This document shows, one piece after another, positions 63,301 through 64,000 of a DNA stretch of 64,000 bases. Both the position numbers and the translations under genes were made by a program. The DNA is taken from NCBI GenBank assembly GCA_009741485.1, contig CM019220.1:25138646-25202645 (forward strand), written 5' to 3'. Every line of letters starts with the position of its first letter. Position 1 is the first letter of the stretch. The stretch is from Malurus cyaneus samueli. Its lineage: Eukaryota; Chordata; Aves; Passeriformes; Maluridae. The notes below the pieces were generated by a model. That model made no database searches. It was not told the origin of the DNA and saw nothing but the letters and a program-made list of their open reading frames with translations.

Positions 63301-64000
63301 TTCAGCATGGTTCAGAGATTGTATTAAATCACACCAATTTTGTCTCCTTTTCCAAACTTTATTAGAGAATCAAAATGCAGATCAGTCTCCGGAAAAGATT
63401 TCCTTGTACTGCTAGAATCGACTCTACTTGCAAGAGAACACTGCCTCTAAAAAAAAATTGAACTGCTGCCTGGCCATAATCCCAGTATGAAAAACATGAA
63501 AAGTGAAATACATTTCAAGAAATATTTTATTTGAATTTTGAGAGGAAATTAAGTAGAAACTGCTTAGAAAAGCAATGTGATGTGGCTCCAGGTTAGGGGC
63601 ATCACATATGTTGAATTCTTAAACTTCATGGGAAGTTAATAGATGTAACTGAAGTGGATAATTTCGGGAGTACAGACACAGGAGTTGGTGCAGACCTATG
63701 GATAACATTACACACAAGAACTGTGCTGTTAAAATTTCCACCTTATTGACTGACATGGACTCAAACCACTGAGGAAATCAGTCGCAAGCATAAAAGTATA
63801 ATCAGGACAAGTCACTGAAAATGGAGGACATTCTGCAGCTTGGAAAGAAGCTGCAAAGTTCATTGCAAAGAGCACTACATTTAGGAGAAAGGCTTCTAGC
63901 AAAGCTATTCTAAGTTAAGTTACCTTCAGCTTAGATGAGAAAAATGTGCTGGCCATATTTTTTCATATAAAAGAAAATTGAATTCTTAGCCAGAATAAAG
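60362..64000. other. non-coding stretch, nothing recognised
   Basis: No repeat family, RNA gene or convincing exon. There is a 13-T run at 61587-61599 and a CT-rich run near 62178-62215. A 145-codon minus-strand open frame (61523-61960) has no recognised domain. It probably reflects a locally stop-poor GC-rich segment. Confidence 0.5.

Overview
The window looks like 64 kb of vertebrate nuclear DNA, most likely from a bird and plausibly a songbird. The evidence is the AT-leaning, stop-rich non-coding texture (roughly 40% GC by eye), the sparse short microsatellites, and several CR1 (chicken repeat 1) LINE 3' ends. One CR1 copy ends in the diagnostic 8-bp tandem tail of the ATTCYAYG type. Two stretches near the right end resemble avian endogenous-retrovirus LTRs. 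No bacterial-style gene, operon, CRISPR array, rRNA or tRNA gene was recognised. The longest open frames (about 140-150 codons) are scattered on both strands, overlap repeats, and look like chance or shadow frames.

Layout. 1-22.9 kb: unannotated intergenic or intronic DNA with a 24-T polypyrimidine tract (about 3.0 kb), a compact double palindrome (9.96 kb), a possible conserved regulatory block (14.2-14.6 kb), a G-quadruplex motif (17.7 kb), a short interstitial telomere repeat (19.7 kb) and two small tandem duplications (21.1 and 21.9 kb). 22.9-27.6 kb: two short open intervals bounded by good splice signals on the + strand (22990-23126 and 27064-27141), a nearly complete CR1 3' end (24567-24854) and a second possible conserved block. 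27.6-43.4 kb: non-coding DNA with CR1 remnants (31.9 and 37.7 kb), a hairpin-linked duplication (35.7 kb) and a long perfect hairpin (36.65 kb). 43.4-58.8 kb: a CR1 remnant carrying eleven perfect TGAGC pentamers, more inverted repeats, and a third exon candidate (56885-57028). 58.9-60.4 kb: two LTR-like blocks and a fourth splice-bounded interval that may be retroviral rather than host. 60.4-64 kb: nothing recognised.

If the exon candidates at 22990, 27064 and 56885 are real, the window is mainly introns of one + strand gene. Their phases can be chained (phase 0 out of the first, 0/0 for the other two), but the family was not recognised and no gene name is offered. Chance pairs of splice-like signals are expected in 64 kb, so each is tentative. 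The strongest statements here are the CR1 copies, the simple and telomeric repeats, and the perfect inverted repeats, all read directly from the sequence. No convincing new molecular system was found. The items most worth checking are the exon candidates, the 36.65 kb hairpin, the 9.96 kb palindrome and the 43.4 kb pentamer array.
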